Translations under genes and position numbers: made by a program
In this document: positions 9,370-21,000 of the stretch, piece by piece
Position numbering within the stretch: position 1 is the first letter of the stretch
Layout of the letters: the number at the start of each line of letters is the position of its first letter
NCBI GenBank assembly: GCA_904066235.2
Contig: CAJFCV020000004.1
Coordinates: 10,540,001 to 10,604,000, forward strand
DNA from: Bursaphelenchus xylophilus
Lineage: Eukaryota; Nematoda; Chromadorea; Rhabditida; Aphelenchoididae
Direction of reading: 5' to 3'
DNA length: 64,000 nucleotides
Notes under the pieces: generated by a model
Seen by the model: only the letters and a program-made list of their open reading frames with translations
Databases searched by the model: none
Told to the model about the DNA's origin: nothing

Positions 9370-12178
9370 TTATTTTTGAAATAAAAGAATTAAGCCGACC
9401 TGTGCAGCCTTGGAATTGATATCCGGCACGGAAGCGGTTCGCGTCAAACTTGGCTTTTCTGAGCTCTCCGTTTGTTGACGCTGAGAATCAGTTGAATTTG
9501 GCGAAATTTCCTTGTCAGGACTGACTGAAGATGCTGCTGGATCAGTGGGGATCTGGAAATTACAAATAGACCTTTACTCTTGGAATACAGTGCGGGACCT
9601 GATCCAGTGGCAAAAACGTACCATTTTGCATTCGGGAAGTATCAAAAATGTGGAAAAATGCTTCCCTCTCCAATGAAAGATCTCCGATTTCAAAAGCGCG
9701 CCCGCTAACTAAGTTTTTTCACTTGGAGAAGGAAGCATTTTGCCACATTTTTTTCCTTCCCGGAAGCAAAATTGAACATTTTTTGTCACTGGATCAGGTA
9801 CCCTACTGTAGTATAACTCAGTGCCGCGCTGAGATAGAGTTGAATTAAAAAAGTCGGTAAGGTTGAAACAAGGCAAAATTTTCGCATGTAGCTGTACATG
9901 TGGAAAAAGTCCCCAGTCCAGAAATTGAAAGCAATCAGAAAGAAAACACTTTCTGTAAAACAAGAAATCCGGGGTTTCTCCGAGGAGGTTCAAAAAATGG
10001 TTGAAGCCGGGGCCTTATAAGGCAAAAACGCATTTTTCGATCTGACTGTTCAGCGTGTTTTGCGCACTCCCGATGACATTGAGCACTGAATACCTCTGCT
10101 GTCACTGCAAAGCGCGAGCTAAAATATAGCAGACTTATAATTCCGTTGCAACGCTTAAGGAAAATCTCAGCGGCGGACTTGAAACACCCCTTTGTTGGAT
10201 AAAATGAAAGATTAAGGCTTACATCCACCGTGTCCTCGTGCTGATTATCACCGTTATTTTTATTCTTCTTTCTTCTTCTCCTCCTTTTCTTCAAAATAAT
10301 CGCGGTTGAATTGGGATCGCCTGGAAATGTGGGATTCAAAAAAAAACTTTACAGCTATTTCTATTGAGATTCAAATGGATCTCTCTACTATTCATAAACT
10401 CCAATATAACCTTTTATCAGTCTGTCGGGAAAATAATGAGCACAATGTCGCTGCGACAGTCGCGTGGCTGAAGAGAAAAGCAATTTGATTTTGCCGCGAG
10501 ACAATTCATTTTCCTGGCGATTTCCGACACGACAGAGTGCTCATTATTTTCCCGACAGCTTTAAAAATAAAGAATCCACTTGAAAATCCCATTATCTTTT
10601 GGTTGTTCGCAAAAAGTTTGGAACGTTTTTCAACCCGAAACATTGGGACTTTCACGGCGTGTTCGATCCGTCTGTGATTATTATCTCTCTTCGAAACAAA
10701 ACGCCTTCATCAATCTCTTGGGAACTTTTCCGGCCGCTTTTTCAAAGAATTTCCCATGAAAGAAAAGAGGAATCCGATAAAAAGTGTCAAAACGACCTCC
10801 GAAATATCATGTTTTGAGATTTCATGGGGTCAAAAAGAGGGATACATCTTTTTTGAAGATGAAAATGGTAAAACAAGATTACCATTGAGGGCGGTAACAT
10901 AGGCCGAATACCCATTTCCAACCTGCTGCACGAACGGAAATTGGCCCGGCTGGACCGGAATGGACATGGAAGTTGTTAGCATAGGGTGTTGCAAGGGGAA
11001 TTGATGAGGTAGTGGAGGGATCGCTGGAAGAAAAAAATTGGTTGTGATGCTGTAACAGTCAATTCGATTTTTTTTCTGTTTTTGGAACTTGAAAATATTG
11101 TAGTGGATATCAGTCTGTCGGGAAAATAATGAGCAATCTGTCGCATTGAAAATCGCATCGCCACGGGGAAAATGAATTGTGTTGCGACAAAATCAAATTT
11201 CTTTTCACTTCAGTGACACGATTGGCGGAGCTAGATTCCGGTTACTATTTTCCCGACATACTGGTAAAAAAATAAAGTTTTATGAATCACTTGGCAGACC
11301 TAGAAGTAATTCTATGTCGCAGACCCTAAGCAAACTGCCTCATATCAATTCCCTATACTTTTGGCTCGCATTTTGCAACCGTTGCCGAGATATCCACCAA
11401 TTTTGTTGTGAGAGAGTACGCAAAACAAGGGGAGTCGACCATGCAAAAAAGCATGCGCTCGCACCATGTGAAAACATATGAGTATTTTTTGGCCCCTGCG
11501 GACTTGTAGTATAAATATGACCTCTTTTATCAGACTGTCGGGAAAATAATAAGCCCAATGTCGATCGCGTCGCTGAAGAAAAAAGCAATTTGCTTTTGCT
11601 GCGCCACAATTCATTTTCTTTGCGGCGATGCGATTTTCAGTGCGAAAGAGCTCATTATTTTCCCGACAGATTGAAACTCCTTGTATTTGACTATTTGCTT
11701 ACCATTTCCAGGGTAATAAGATTCCGCAGGCTGTGCAAAGTTGTATTGATCAAAGTCGAATTCTTGCTGGGGATAATTACTCCTTCTAGGGACGAATTCA
11801 GGGGCTTTTATCCATTCTAAAAAAGAGAAGTTCATAAAATTCACACCAAATAATATTTAATGAGATATCCGTCTGTCGGGAAAATAATGAGCCAGTCGCG
11901 TCGCTGAAGAGAAAAAAATTTGATTTTGCCGCGAGCGATGCGATTTTCGATGCGACAGAATGCTCATTATTTTCCCGACAGACTGATAATCATCGATAGC
12001 CCAAATTTTTTTTTAATTGCTCACCATTGGCATCAATCCTGGTCCCGCGCATCTCCGCGCTGAATCCCGCGAACGTCCCGCGCTGCTTTGCGTACGCCGG
12101 CGAGCCGCGTTTGAGCCGATCCCAGTAGGTGGGCGCGAGAAAATCTTCGGGATCAAAACGAACTTTCGGTGGATCCAT
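9370..12178 (-). CDS. unrecognised 229-aa protein, five exons, basic and Ser/Pro-rich
   Basis: Rebuilt from splice sites: exons 12178-12025, 11816-11703, 11023-10883, 10320-10223, 9552-9370. Every donor is GTAAG, GTGAG or GTAAT, every acceptor ends CAG or TAG, and phases match throughout, giving 229 aa. The N-terminus is compact and charged (FDPEDFLAPTYWDRLKRG), followed by WIKAPEFVPRRSNYP, a Tyr/Gln/Pro-rich middle (QFPLQHPM, VQPGQFPFVQQ), a polybasic patch KKRRRRRKKNKN and a Ser/Thr/Pro tail. APEFVP fits the AxEFxP core of PAM2 peptides that bind the MLLE domain of poly(A)-binding protein, but the usual upstream Leu-Asn is missing, so this is only a hint. The patch could be a nuclear-localisation or RNA-binding signal. 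AATCCAG directly precedes the ATG and may be a trans-splice acceptor. Convergent with the UGT, 186 bp between stops. Confidence 0.75.
9587..9810. mobile_element. family B foldback MITE
   Basis: Palindrome from ACAGTGCGGGACCTGATCC to GGATCAGGTACCCTACTGTA, inside intron 4 of the 229-aa gene and flanked by TA on both sides. Confidence 0.88.
10415..10560. mobile_element. family A MITE in intron 3 of the 229-aa gene
   Basis: TATCAGTCTGTCGGG at the left and TTTTCCCGACAG at the right; interior in reverse orientation (GCGGCTGAAG-like). Confidence 0.85.
11108..11266. mobile_element. family A MITE, first of two in intron 2 of the 229-aa gene
   Basis: TATCAGTCTGTCGGG to TCCCGACATACTGGTA. It lies less than 90 bp from the acceptor of exon 3. 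Confidence 0.85.
11285..11440. mobile_element. degraded family C fragment
   Basis: Keeps CATATCAATTCC, TTTGGCTCGC, GCCGAGATAT and GAGAGAGTACGCAAAA in family order but lacks both termini. Confidence 0.5.
11528..11675. mobile_element. family A MITE, second in intron 2 of the 229-aa gene
   Basis: Left end TATCAGACTGTCGGG, right end CCCGACAGATTG; interior inverted relative to the copy at 11108. Confidence 0.85.
11866..11988. mobile_element. family A MITE in intron 1 of the 229-aa gene
   Basis: Short 123-bp version from TATCCGTCTGTCGGG to CCCGACAGACTGATA with a deleted interior. It makes up more than half of the 208-bp intron. Confidence 0.85.
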
Positions 12179-13739
12179 CTGGATTTGATTACAGTTTATT
12201 CGGAGAGAATGAGGGGAGATCAGGAAGCGGATAAAGGGGGTATTTTGATGCGACAAATATTATAGTAGGTAAAAAAGTTGGATTTTTTTGCATTTTTTGC
12301 TGTGTAACAGGGAAGATGGGATTTTAAAATTAAGAATGTGGCAAATTAAAGGCTTTAGCAACAAGCTGGAGTTATATTTCCCCTAAAATTTAAAGTTTTT
12401 TTAAAAATTTTTTTTGAAAGTAATCAAAAAAAATGTAAAAAATGTTATAAAGTTGAATTTCCAGAACCCCATAGCTCATCAACCAGCTCTCCTCACATTC
12501 CGCATGCACTTTGAAGCAGCAGCCAACGGTATTACTCACCCCAATTTCACCTAATTTTACACAAACACCCGCAAAAACAAAGCCCGAAAAGAGGAATTAC
12601 TCGCGCGGTAGTTGTATTTGCGAGTTCAAATCGAAAACTCTGATCAAAAATAGATACCTTTGGCTGGGTTATTGGGAAATAAATCATAAACCAAGTTTTA
12701 TTTGCAGTAAAAATTGTTTTAGATGAGAAAAGAGGGGGAAGTGTAAAAATTGGGTGGAAAATACAATTGTCAGCAGTTTTTTATATCAAAAATGGATCGA
12801 CGGCAACGTAGAAGAGTTGGGCTTGATATAACAGAGCTTTAAACGTCAAAAAACAACGATTTTTTGGTCACTTTATCAAGTATAATATAATCAGGCACCA
12901 AGAATGACTAAAATAAGGTCGCAAACCAATTTCCAAGCTCCGCAGCCACCTTATCACTCGACCACTTACTTCACAGAGCCATAAGAACTATTTAATGTGA
13001 AATTCAATGTTTTTCGTCTTTTGTTCGATCCGCTCCGAGCGCTGAAAAACTGGCCGAACAGCTGTTTGTCGTAAATTTTATTATACTATTTTTACTTGCT
13101 TGTTTTTTGGGGAAGTATTAATTACCAAGGTTGTAATTTGATCTGCAGAAGTGACCAGTAATAACGTTGCAAGGCATCTGTGTCATACTTGCTGACAAGG
13201 GCGTCTTTTTGATATTGTACTTGACAGTTATCTTCAAGTTTAAAAAATGCGCAATGGAACTGCTAGATGTAAATAAAAAGCTCCAAAGTGGTCTTAAAGT
13301 GTCCTATAAACACCACTCCTTTTATTATTTTGGAATTTTACAACAAACTTCCGGCATCTTTGGAAAGCTTTCATCGTATAAAAATTTTATTCAGTCAGCA
13401 ACCTAAGCTAGGGCGCAGCGTGCGATCAAAAAAAGCTGGGAAACGGATTTTAGGTGGCTGTTTTTTCTTTGTGGTGAAGAAGTTATAACGCGTTAGTCCT
13501 ATTAGCCTTGCTTTTTATTCACAGTTATTTCTAAATTGAATAATTCATTGAATCCTTGTTCAATTTATTGAAACTTTCAAGTGACTAAATTTACCTTATT
13601 TTTTATGCTTTAGTTTCGACAGAATTGATTGAAACGTGACCTCATCTTCTATCTAAATGCTTTATAATTCTTGCGCGATGTGTTTAATGGCGTGAAATTG
13701 TATTTTTCTGCCGTTTTCATCTTCCTCCCCCTCATTTTA
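12179..13739. other. divergent intergenic region, 229-aa gene and DNAJC2 gene
   Basis: No gene and no copy of the dispersed families seen. The sequence is AT-rich with a few poly-T runs. It must hold the promoters of both divergently transcribed genes. Confidence 0.55.
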
Positions 13740-13740
13740 G
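13730..13740 (+). promoter_or_regulatory. probable trans-splice acceptor of the DNAJC2 gene
   Basis: A pyrimidine run ending CTCATTTTAG lies 77 bp before the start codon with no donor-bearing exon recognised upstream, as expected of an outron acceptor for a spliced leader. An ordinary 5' UTR intron would look the same. Confidence 0.4.
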
Positions 13741-13817
13741 GGCTCAACTTGGGTTCACGCTCAATTTTGGTCTCCTGACCAACACTCTATCATAATCTCG
13801 GTCTGTAACGTCCAATA

Positions 13818-16128
13818 ATGACCTCACCAACCGTTCATCATCAAGCCGTTGCTGTGTACGGCTTTAGACAGCTTAGAGTTCGAAAAGTAGAAGCTGCTGG
13901 GCATGCCTATGAATGTGATTTGGTCCGTGATCTCCTGGCACTGGGATTGAATCCGCATCCCGTTGTGAAGGGAGCCGCCGCTAGTCGAAGTCAGTCCAGC
14001 TCTCCAGAGCTGAACGATGAGAACCTGCAGGCTAGCGACTTTATGGATAAAGACGACGAGAAATATCATCGTTATATGAGTAAATTGGACCCCAATGACT
14101 GGAAAGACCAGGACCATTACAGAGTTTTGGGCCTGAATAAGCTGAGATACAAGGCTACTGCAGCTCAGATTAAGACTGCTTGTGAGTTTTTTTGATTTAT
14201 ATTGTTTTTGATTTTTAGGTAGCAGGTCTACGAAATATGTGATTTTCTGTAGGCAAGCCGAATATAATCAAGTGTATCTTTCAGATCGGCAGAAAGTATT
14301 GGTCTGGCATCCGGATAAAGGAAAAGCGAGTAAAAATGGAACTAGGAACGAGACGATTTTCGCTTGTATCCAAAAGGCTTATGAGCAGCTTGGAATGGAA
14401 GAAAGTCTTCGCCGTTCTTATGATTCTGTTGATCCAAAGTTTGATGACACCTATCCAGAGGAGAAGTCGATCAAGAAAGACAATTTCTTCAAGGTTTTGG
14501 GTCCATTCTTCGAAAGACATGCCAGGTAAGGATGTTATTTATGAGGATTGATGTTTGGATTGAAAATAATGCTCATTACTGTTTCCTTTTGAATCTTGAG
14601 GTTTTTTAAGGCTTGCTTGAGCGGGTTTGTGGCAATTTTTCGCAAAATAATATTCTCCTTGCGTTACCTTATCCATGATACGTCAAGATGTTTACCTTTT
14701 GATTTTAGGTTCTCCGTTAAACAGCCAGTCCCACTTCTCGGAGATCCAGATGCAACGAGGGATGAGGTTGAAGATTTTTATGACTTCTGGCTGCATTTCA
14801 ACTCTTGGAGAGAGTTCTCATATAAGGATGAAGAGGACAAGAGTAAAGGAGAAGATCGATGGGAAAGACGAGAGATTGAGAAACAAAACCGGGTAGGAAA
14901 ACGTTTTATCTTATTGTGTTTCTGTTTTTAGATAGAAAGAGAGAAATTGCGGAAGGAATACCTCAAAAATTTATCGAGTTTGGTCGAAGCCGCGTATTCC
15001 AAAGATCCTCGAGTAAAAGCCTTCAAAGAACAAGACAAAAAGGCCAAGGAAGATGAGAAGGCACGAAGGAGGGCCGAACGTGAACGTGTGGAACAAGAGA
15101 AGAGGGCGAAGGAACAAGAAGAAGCCGACAAACTTGAGCAAGAACGTCTTGAGAAGGTTGCGGAAGAAAAAAGACAACAACAAGAGCGACAGAAATCCAA
15201 AAAGTTAATGCAAGGCCAACGAAAGAAGGTCCGAGACTTGTGCAAGGACAAGGACTTCTGGACGGACGAGCCGGAGCTTAAGCTGAAGATCATGGAGAGT
15301 ATGGAAAGAGTTTGTTTGAACTATTCTTTCGAGGAGTTGGAGGATGTTTTGAAGAAGTTGGAAGTTATAGACAGCTATGATTCGGCGTTAGATGCTTTGG
15401 GATCTAAAGTAAGTAGTTTTTTATTTTGTTTTCTTCGTTTTTAGGCTGGAAATTCTGAAATGGCCCTAAAATTGTATTACACATGGAATTTTAGAGAGAA
15501 GAAAAGCCACAAGCGCAAAAACCAAAGGAAGATAAGCCAGCGGCACCTTCAAATCAACCTGCAAAGTGGACTCATGAGGAAGCACAACTTCTGATCAAGG
15601 CCTGTAATCTTCATCCAGCTGGTAGTGTGGAACGATGGACTCAGGTCACTAGATACATTAATGAGCATGTCACAACTCCATCAGCTAAGCCCAAAACGGA
15701 AAAAGATATTATCCGACAGGTAAGGGCTTTTTGGACCGTCTGTTTATATTATTTTATGCGTTTTTTTGTTTTTTTTTTGTGATTTTTTTTTTCAATTTTA
15801 GGCCAAAATAATGAAGTCCATGGAGGCTAGTGCCGCTTTCGCCAATGTTGAAGCAGGCCCGTCAACGGTCCCGGGGCTGAATGCTCAAGCCAATGTCCCA
15901 AAAATTAGCGCCGAACCAACCGTAGCTGTTCCCGCGGAGAAGGAGGAAGATAAATGGTCGGCCGAACAGCAAAAACAACTCGAAACTTCTCTGAAAACCA
16001 TAGATTCGAAAGACCCACAAAGATGGGAGAAGATTGCAGAGCAAGTGGACGGAAAAACCAAGAAACAGTGCATGGTCCGGTATAAGAAGTTGGTCCAGAT
16101 GATCAAAGAGCAACGCCAACAGAAGTAG
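13818..16128 (+). CDS. dnj-11: DNAJC2/ZRF1/MPP11 homologue: J-domain co-chaperone with two SANT domains
   Basis: Family role: ribosome-associated Hsp40 working with Hsp70 on nascent chains, and in animals also a chromatin factor through its SANT domains. Exons: 13818-14181, 14285-14525, 14709-14892, 14932-15408, 15495-15719, 15802-16128; phases agree and give 605 aa (human about 621). J domain about 99-175: DHYRVLGL, then WHPDKG with the HPD triad at 130-132. The zuotin-type region follows: [18 protein letters not shown] and WREFSY. A Lys/Glu/Arg-rich coiled stretch fills exon 4. SANT 1 starts at about 446 ([16 protein letters not shown]), SANT 2 at about 548 ([11 protein letters not shown]). 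A second acceptor-like TTTTTAG at 15444 is rejected because its frame soon stops. AATAAA at 16198-16203. The C. elegans DNAJC2 homologue is dnj-11, hence the symbol. Confidence 0.96.
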
Positions 16129-16244
16129 AACCAAGTAAAGTCTGTCTTTTGTTTTGCGAATGTCTGCGTTTAGGGATATTCGCTTTGTTTACGGCTAAAT
16201 AAAGCCAAAATTTTTTTTAACTTGCTTGATTTTTTGATGCATTA

Positions 16245-16700
16245 TCAAGTATAATATGTCAAAATATCATGGGGGTAGGTAGTCAAATTTTTTAAAAAAT
16301 TTTTGATTTTTTCTCGCAAGGAATGTGCTTTTATCGGGTACCGGTCGAGATATATATCAAAAAATTCGCAAAAATTTTCTGATTCAGAATATGTAAAAAT
16401 TAGCTGCCTAGTTTTGGTTTGTAAGGGTGAAAAAATCCACTGAACTTTTCCCGCAACACCACGCAAATGCCTTTTTAACCAAGTTTTTACCAAATCAGAC
16501 GCTTGTTTTTGAGCGTTAATTAGTAGTTGCAATGTAAAAAAGGGGCAGTTGCGTGGTGTTTTGAGACAGGTTCTGTGGATTTTTTCACCCTTACAAACCA
16601 AAATTCGGCAGCTAATTTTTACGTATTCTGAATCGGAAAAAAATTGCGATTTTTTGGTATATATCTCGACCGGTAACTCCATACCCCATAGAAGTACTTT
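16245..16700. repeat. foldback repeat just after the DNAJC2 gene
   Basis: Arms at about 16325-16445 and 16565-16685 are inverted copies sharing GGTTTGTAAGGGTGAAAAAA, TATATCTCGACCGGTA and an AATTTTTACRTATTCTGA-type segment, with a loop of about 110 bp. It does not belong to families A-D. It starts about 40 bp past the poly(A) signal. Confidence 0.75.
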
Positions 16701-17233
16701 CCTTGTGAAATTTTTGATGTTTTTGCAAAATTATTGATGTTTATTCTGTTAGTTTCAAGTTCTAACCCCCAAAAAGAAACTGCTTGAAGTTTGTTAACCA
16801 GTCTATCACCAATAACTTTCATCATTCGTCCTTCAGAAGTCCTCTCGCTTGATGTTTGCGGAGAGATGGTTTTGATTTTCACAACTTTCTTCGATGCCCG
16901 CATCGGTTTTTAGCCTTGATCGTTCAATTTGTTCTCTGTTTTTGAACGGTTTGAAAGAAAAACGAATAAAAATTGAAATGTTTTGAAGGTCATCGCGGTT
17001 CATGGTAAAAAATTTTGATTTCGGTACAATACGACTTATTTTACTATTGACAAGTAACGTTTTGATTTTTCGTTACATTGCTAGTAAAGTCGGATCGACT
17101 TTTACTTCCATTTTACAAAAAAAATCACAAGAAAAAATTTCCCAGAAACAACAATACAAGAATGATGAAACTACCAGTTTATTAATTTACACTCTCCGAA
17201 AAAATTTGTCGACATGTTTACAAACTAAATAAT

Positions 17234-17770
17234 CTATTCAATCTTGGGCAATGGAATCTCGGCCTTCTGGAACTGCTCGACGGCCGGCTTGGGGGCGCCC
17301 TTGATGATCTTGACCAAGTTGTTGTGCTCCTCCTCGAAAGTCTGGTCCTCGTTCTCGAAGTTCTTCTTCAGGTCCTCGTACAAGGCTTTTCCTTCCTTGT
17401 CCAGTTTCTTGGACTTCTCGCGGATCTGCTTCTTGAACTCCTCGAAGTTGTTCTTGTCATCATCCAAGACCTTCTTCAATTTGGCGTCCAATTTGTCGTT
17501 GAAGGCCTTGATCTTGGCGTAGAACACCTTCTTGGTGTCCTTCTCCGAGTCCTTCAGGATCACATCGACTTCCTTCTTTTGCTCGGCATTCAGGTCTCTG
17601 TAGATCTTGGCGATTGGTCCTCCGACGTATTTGGGGAGATCTTCGGTGTCGGCTTTCTTTTCCTCAGTCTTTGCGGCGGCTGGAGCTTCCTTCTTGTCCT
17701 CCTCCTTTGGTGCGGGGGCGGCGAAGGCCACAGCCAGGACTAAGGCGGCGAGAATGATATACCGGTTCAT
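17234..17770 (-). CDS. secreted lysine/glutamate-rich protein, SXP/RAL-2 (DUF148)-like
   Basis: Single exon, 178 aa. ATG at 17770 gives a clean signal peptide (MNRYIILAALVLAVAFA), then a short Pro/Ala/Glu/Lys linker and a mostly helical, highly charged domain containing IYRDLNAEQKKEVDVI, KVFYAKIKAFNDKLDAKLKK and NNLVKIIKGAPKPA. Length, secretion and this helical pattern fit the nematode-restricted SXP/RAL-2 group, whose members are abundant secreted proteins; no enzymatic role is known to me. Family assignment is less sure than the gene. CAATTTCAG lies two bases before the ATG, a strong trans-splice acceptor. A minus-strand AATAAA lies about 50 bp past the stop. The frame extends upstream to 17863 but is unlikely to be used. 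Open frames on the plus strand here are antisense shadows. Confidence 0.9.
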   Translation of the reverse strand: MNRYIILAALVLAVAFAAPAPKEEDKKEAPAAAKTEEKKADTEDLPKYVGGPIAKIYRDLNAEQKKEVDVILKDSEKDTKKVFYAKIKAFNDKLDAKLKKVLDDDKNNFEEFKKQIREKSKKLDKEGKALYEDLKKNFENEDQTFEEEHNNLVKIIKGAPKPAVEQFQKAEIPLPKIE

Positions 17771-17780
17771 TGCTGAAATT
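17771..17780 (-). promoter_or_regulatory. trans-splice acceptor at the SXP/RAL-2-like start
   Basis: On the minus strand AATTTCAG sits immediately before CAATG. TTTCAG is the nematode acceptor consensus and no upstream donor or exon is needed to open the frame. Confidence 0.6.
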
Positions 17781-18034
17781 GATAGGATGAAATGAAGAAT
17801 GTGTAAGGAAAGAGATAACGCGAAATGCATTTTTTGAAGTGTCATTGGTCTCAATGATATCATTGCAGACTTTAAAATGATTGAAGTCCATTACCCGTAC
17901 TGAAACTCGATCAGATACACGCTATTAAGAACCGTGTCTAAATTCCAAACTGGTTCGAAAATGCCCAGCCCACGCACTAACCCCCCGTTAACCATCGTTA
18001 CTCCATCTGAATTTTCGCTTCGACTCCGACAGTC

Positions 18035-18042
18035 TTTATATA
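18035..18042 (-). promoter_or_regulatory. candidate TATA box of the SXP/RAL-2-like gene
   Basis: TATATAAA on the minus strand, about 265 bp before the ATG. With initiation about 30 bp downstream, the outron to the acceptor at 17773 would be roughly 230 bases, a typical size. Confidence 0.4.
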
Positions 18043-18044
18043 GA

Positions 18045-21000
18045 CGATTTGTTGACGGCCGGTTTCCGCGTTTGACGTGGCATCACTTTTTTTTCTCATC
18101 GTTGCCTGATAGATGACAAGGTTCGCGGAGAAGACCCGCTACCTACCCCCCAGCGGGGAACGTGGGCCGGTGGGTTTTCGCCGAACGACAGAGTTCGAGG
18201 CTGTCGAAAGCGAAACAGTTGAGACCACAAAGAATAAATGATGAACTTGAGACGGGTTTCTGATTCACTGTTGATAACTTATGGCGTTGATTTGTAGTTT
18301 GAAACTTGAGCTTTCAATGCAAGTTGAGATGTGGGTTATATAGGCCACAGATTAAAGGAGCACTCGTTTATGAGGCTTTTGCGGACAAGTAAACTTGTTA
18401 GGGAACTCAAACGACCGGTATTGTCTAATTTCTCCAAAGTCTCTACGGCATTGCTCGTGAGACAGAGATCAGTGCCGTGCCGGGAGACAATAGCATAACA
18501 ATGACAGGTTGCATTTTTTAATAAAAGATATTGGCTGTAAATTTATCATTAGTAGCTTAAGAAACGGGTCCCTTCATTCTGCTCTGAGTGGAAGGATGAT
18601 TGAAAAAATAACAATTGTGAAAGCCGGCGTTGGCATAATGTGATCTTTGACAAGTGTGTTGTTGTTTGCGCTTTTTTAATTTCGCTAATACACATATAGT
18701 CAACTCGAGTTTTCAACTGAAATTCGAGTTTTCGAAATCTTACGATTCTGGGAATAGCGTGATGCGCTGCTCTTTTGGTGTTTTTGACAGTGACAAGTTT
18801 TGTTCGATTCATCAATCATTTTAACGATGATGCAATCAGTAAGTGTCAGGTCAAACCGAGAATAAGTTATAACATGAAAAGGGAATTTTAAAGTGCGGTG
18901 TCGTTATTTTAACAGCAGGTAGAGTGTTTCTACCTACGACTTGTTTATCAAAACATATTTCATACGAACGTCCCCGTAAAAAATGATCAATCGGTTATGT
19001 TAACCGCTTTTGACACATGAGTTTGATACGAATTCGCCTTAAAAATTACTAAAAGTGTATGTCAAACATGTGACACAGCTTAATATAATATTTAAAATGC
19101 TCCGAGCTTTGGATTTTGGCCAAGATAATTTGATGCCAACCATACTGTCGGATCTCCAAGACTACGACTACGATTTTATATTGCACATGCAGAAAAGAGT
19201 TACATAAATAAATTCATAGTTTGGACTGTCGATGTGTTAATAGGGCATTAGACGAAACTCAATTAAATTGGACTTATGTTGCCGATAAGTTGAGTAATTT
19301 GGGGGTTGAAAAGTTTGAGTCTCCGTACGAGAGCAATGGAACATTAATAAAGCGAAAAAGTTTGGACTTTTCCAACGGTGCAAACGAGCTTTAGAAGCCC
19401 GAGAGTACCGTAGAAATATATGCCATGTATAACGGAGCTTTTGTGTTTTCAACGACATACGACGTTTTAGTTGGCTTGGGGACCTTACGTAAGAAAATAC
19501 CAATATCGATAATTCCCGACGCTTCATTTTTTCACATTCATGTGATTACGATATTTATAAACCTCCCAACTCCGGAGAATCCCCTCACCTTTTTTCATTT
19601 TACACAGTTTTCTAAAATTGCAAGGGCACAGTGATCTTTGAAACATAAGAGGATTTGGTTTATGTCATCTCGGGTCAAATGGCCGATGAAATGGCGCTAT
19701 GTCGAAAACTCTGGTGTTCTGGAAATATCAGGAAAAATTTGAGTGTAAATCCGATCAACGGTATAAAAACAGTGGCCATTCTCAGAATGGAAGGGTGGAT
19801 GAAGGTGGAGACGTCCTTTTTCCTTGGTTCCTTGAAAGGGTTTGTTTACCTGTTTCATGGTGTAATGTAATATTTTTCTGTAATCAGGTTATGCTGAATG
19901 TGTTGATACTATCAGCCTTTCATTAGAGGTATGTGGTTTTACAAGGTCGGAAGGGCCTGAAAATAGTTTTTGTATATCTTGACTGGGGCAGTATTCAAGT
20001 GTCATAGGAAAGTTGTATAATGACTTACACACCTATGTTAGTAATTTTTTTGAGCTTTTAATGACAGCTTTGAACAATTATTAAAGTTTGTGGCTGCTAT
20101 AGTCGGGCAAGAGTCTTTGCACTTATGGTGGTCAGCTTAAAAAGATCACTGTAATTCGGGTATGCAGTGTATGGGATTGAGTCTTAATAGTACCACGGCT
20201 AACTTCCTCGCGGATAAGAAACTTTGTAGCACAAAGGTAATCCAAATTTTTTGGCTTACATTATTTAAAGGCCGGGCTGCAAAAATCGCCCTGGATCGAT
20301 TGTTACCTCTATGAAGGATACCAAAACGTTGAGATAAGTAGTATATGTGCTACGGTAAAGGTGCACAATCTGGTCTTCATCATACGTTTAGCTTGGTTCT
20401 TTCCAATTTTCGCACTTTTAGCCCTCGTCATTTACTTGCTTTTGCCTCTATATAATTATTGGCTCGTTATGTGGGAAGATTGTATAAAGTCGTACTATTA
20501 TGGGATTTTCATAGGATGGTTTTCGATACATACTGTGCATATAAAATGAGTGTTAATAAGGTCAATTGTTCCTTATCGGCGGGGACGGGAGGGGATTGTA
20601 CTATTAAATTAGGTGAAGGGGATTGCACTACTAACTAATTTAGGTGGTTTATCCAGCAGTTATTCGATTTTTTCACGTTGTTCAAGATTCGAAGGTAGAT
20701 GAAAATCTATGTAAAGCAATTTTTAAGCTGTGTACAACTTTTTTATCCTCTTTTTGCTCCCTCATATACGTATTTCTTTTATGGATTGCATTTTGAACCC
20801 GTTAGGTGTTCAATCGCTGACATTCTCAGTAAGCCGCGAAAATGTTTCTTTGTGGTTCTTACCCGGATTAATCTCACTCAAATGTGTGGCTCACTGCGGC
20901 TTATCGCCGTATCATCAGGGCTAAGAGATCGCACGTTTTGTTCCTCCTTGTAGTTTTACAAAAACATGATGACTCAGTGTTGTGGATAATTTATGAAAGA

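Noticed and set aside
15444..15494. Acceptor at 15444 as start of DNAJC2 exon 5
   Set aside because: The resulting frame stops before the first SANT domain; the acceptor at 15494 keeps phase 0 and reads into it.
17324..17743. 139-codon hydrophobic frame on the plus strand
   Set aside because: Antisense shadow of the Lys/Glu-rich SXP/RAL-2-like gene: Lys and Glu codons read backwards give Leu and Phe.
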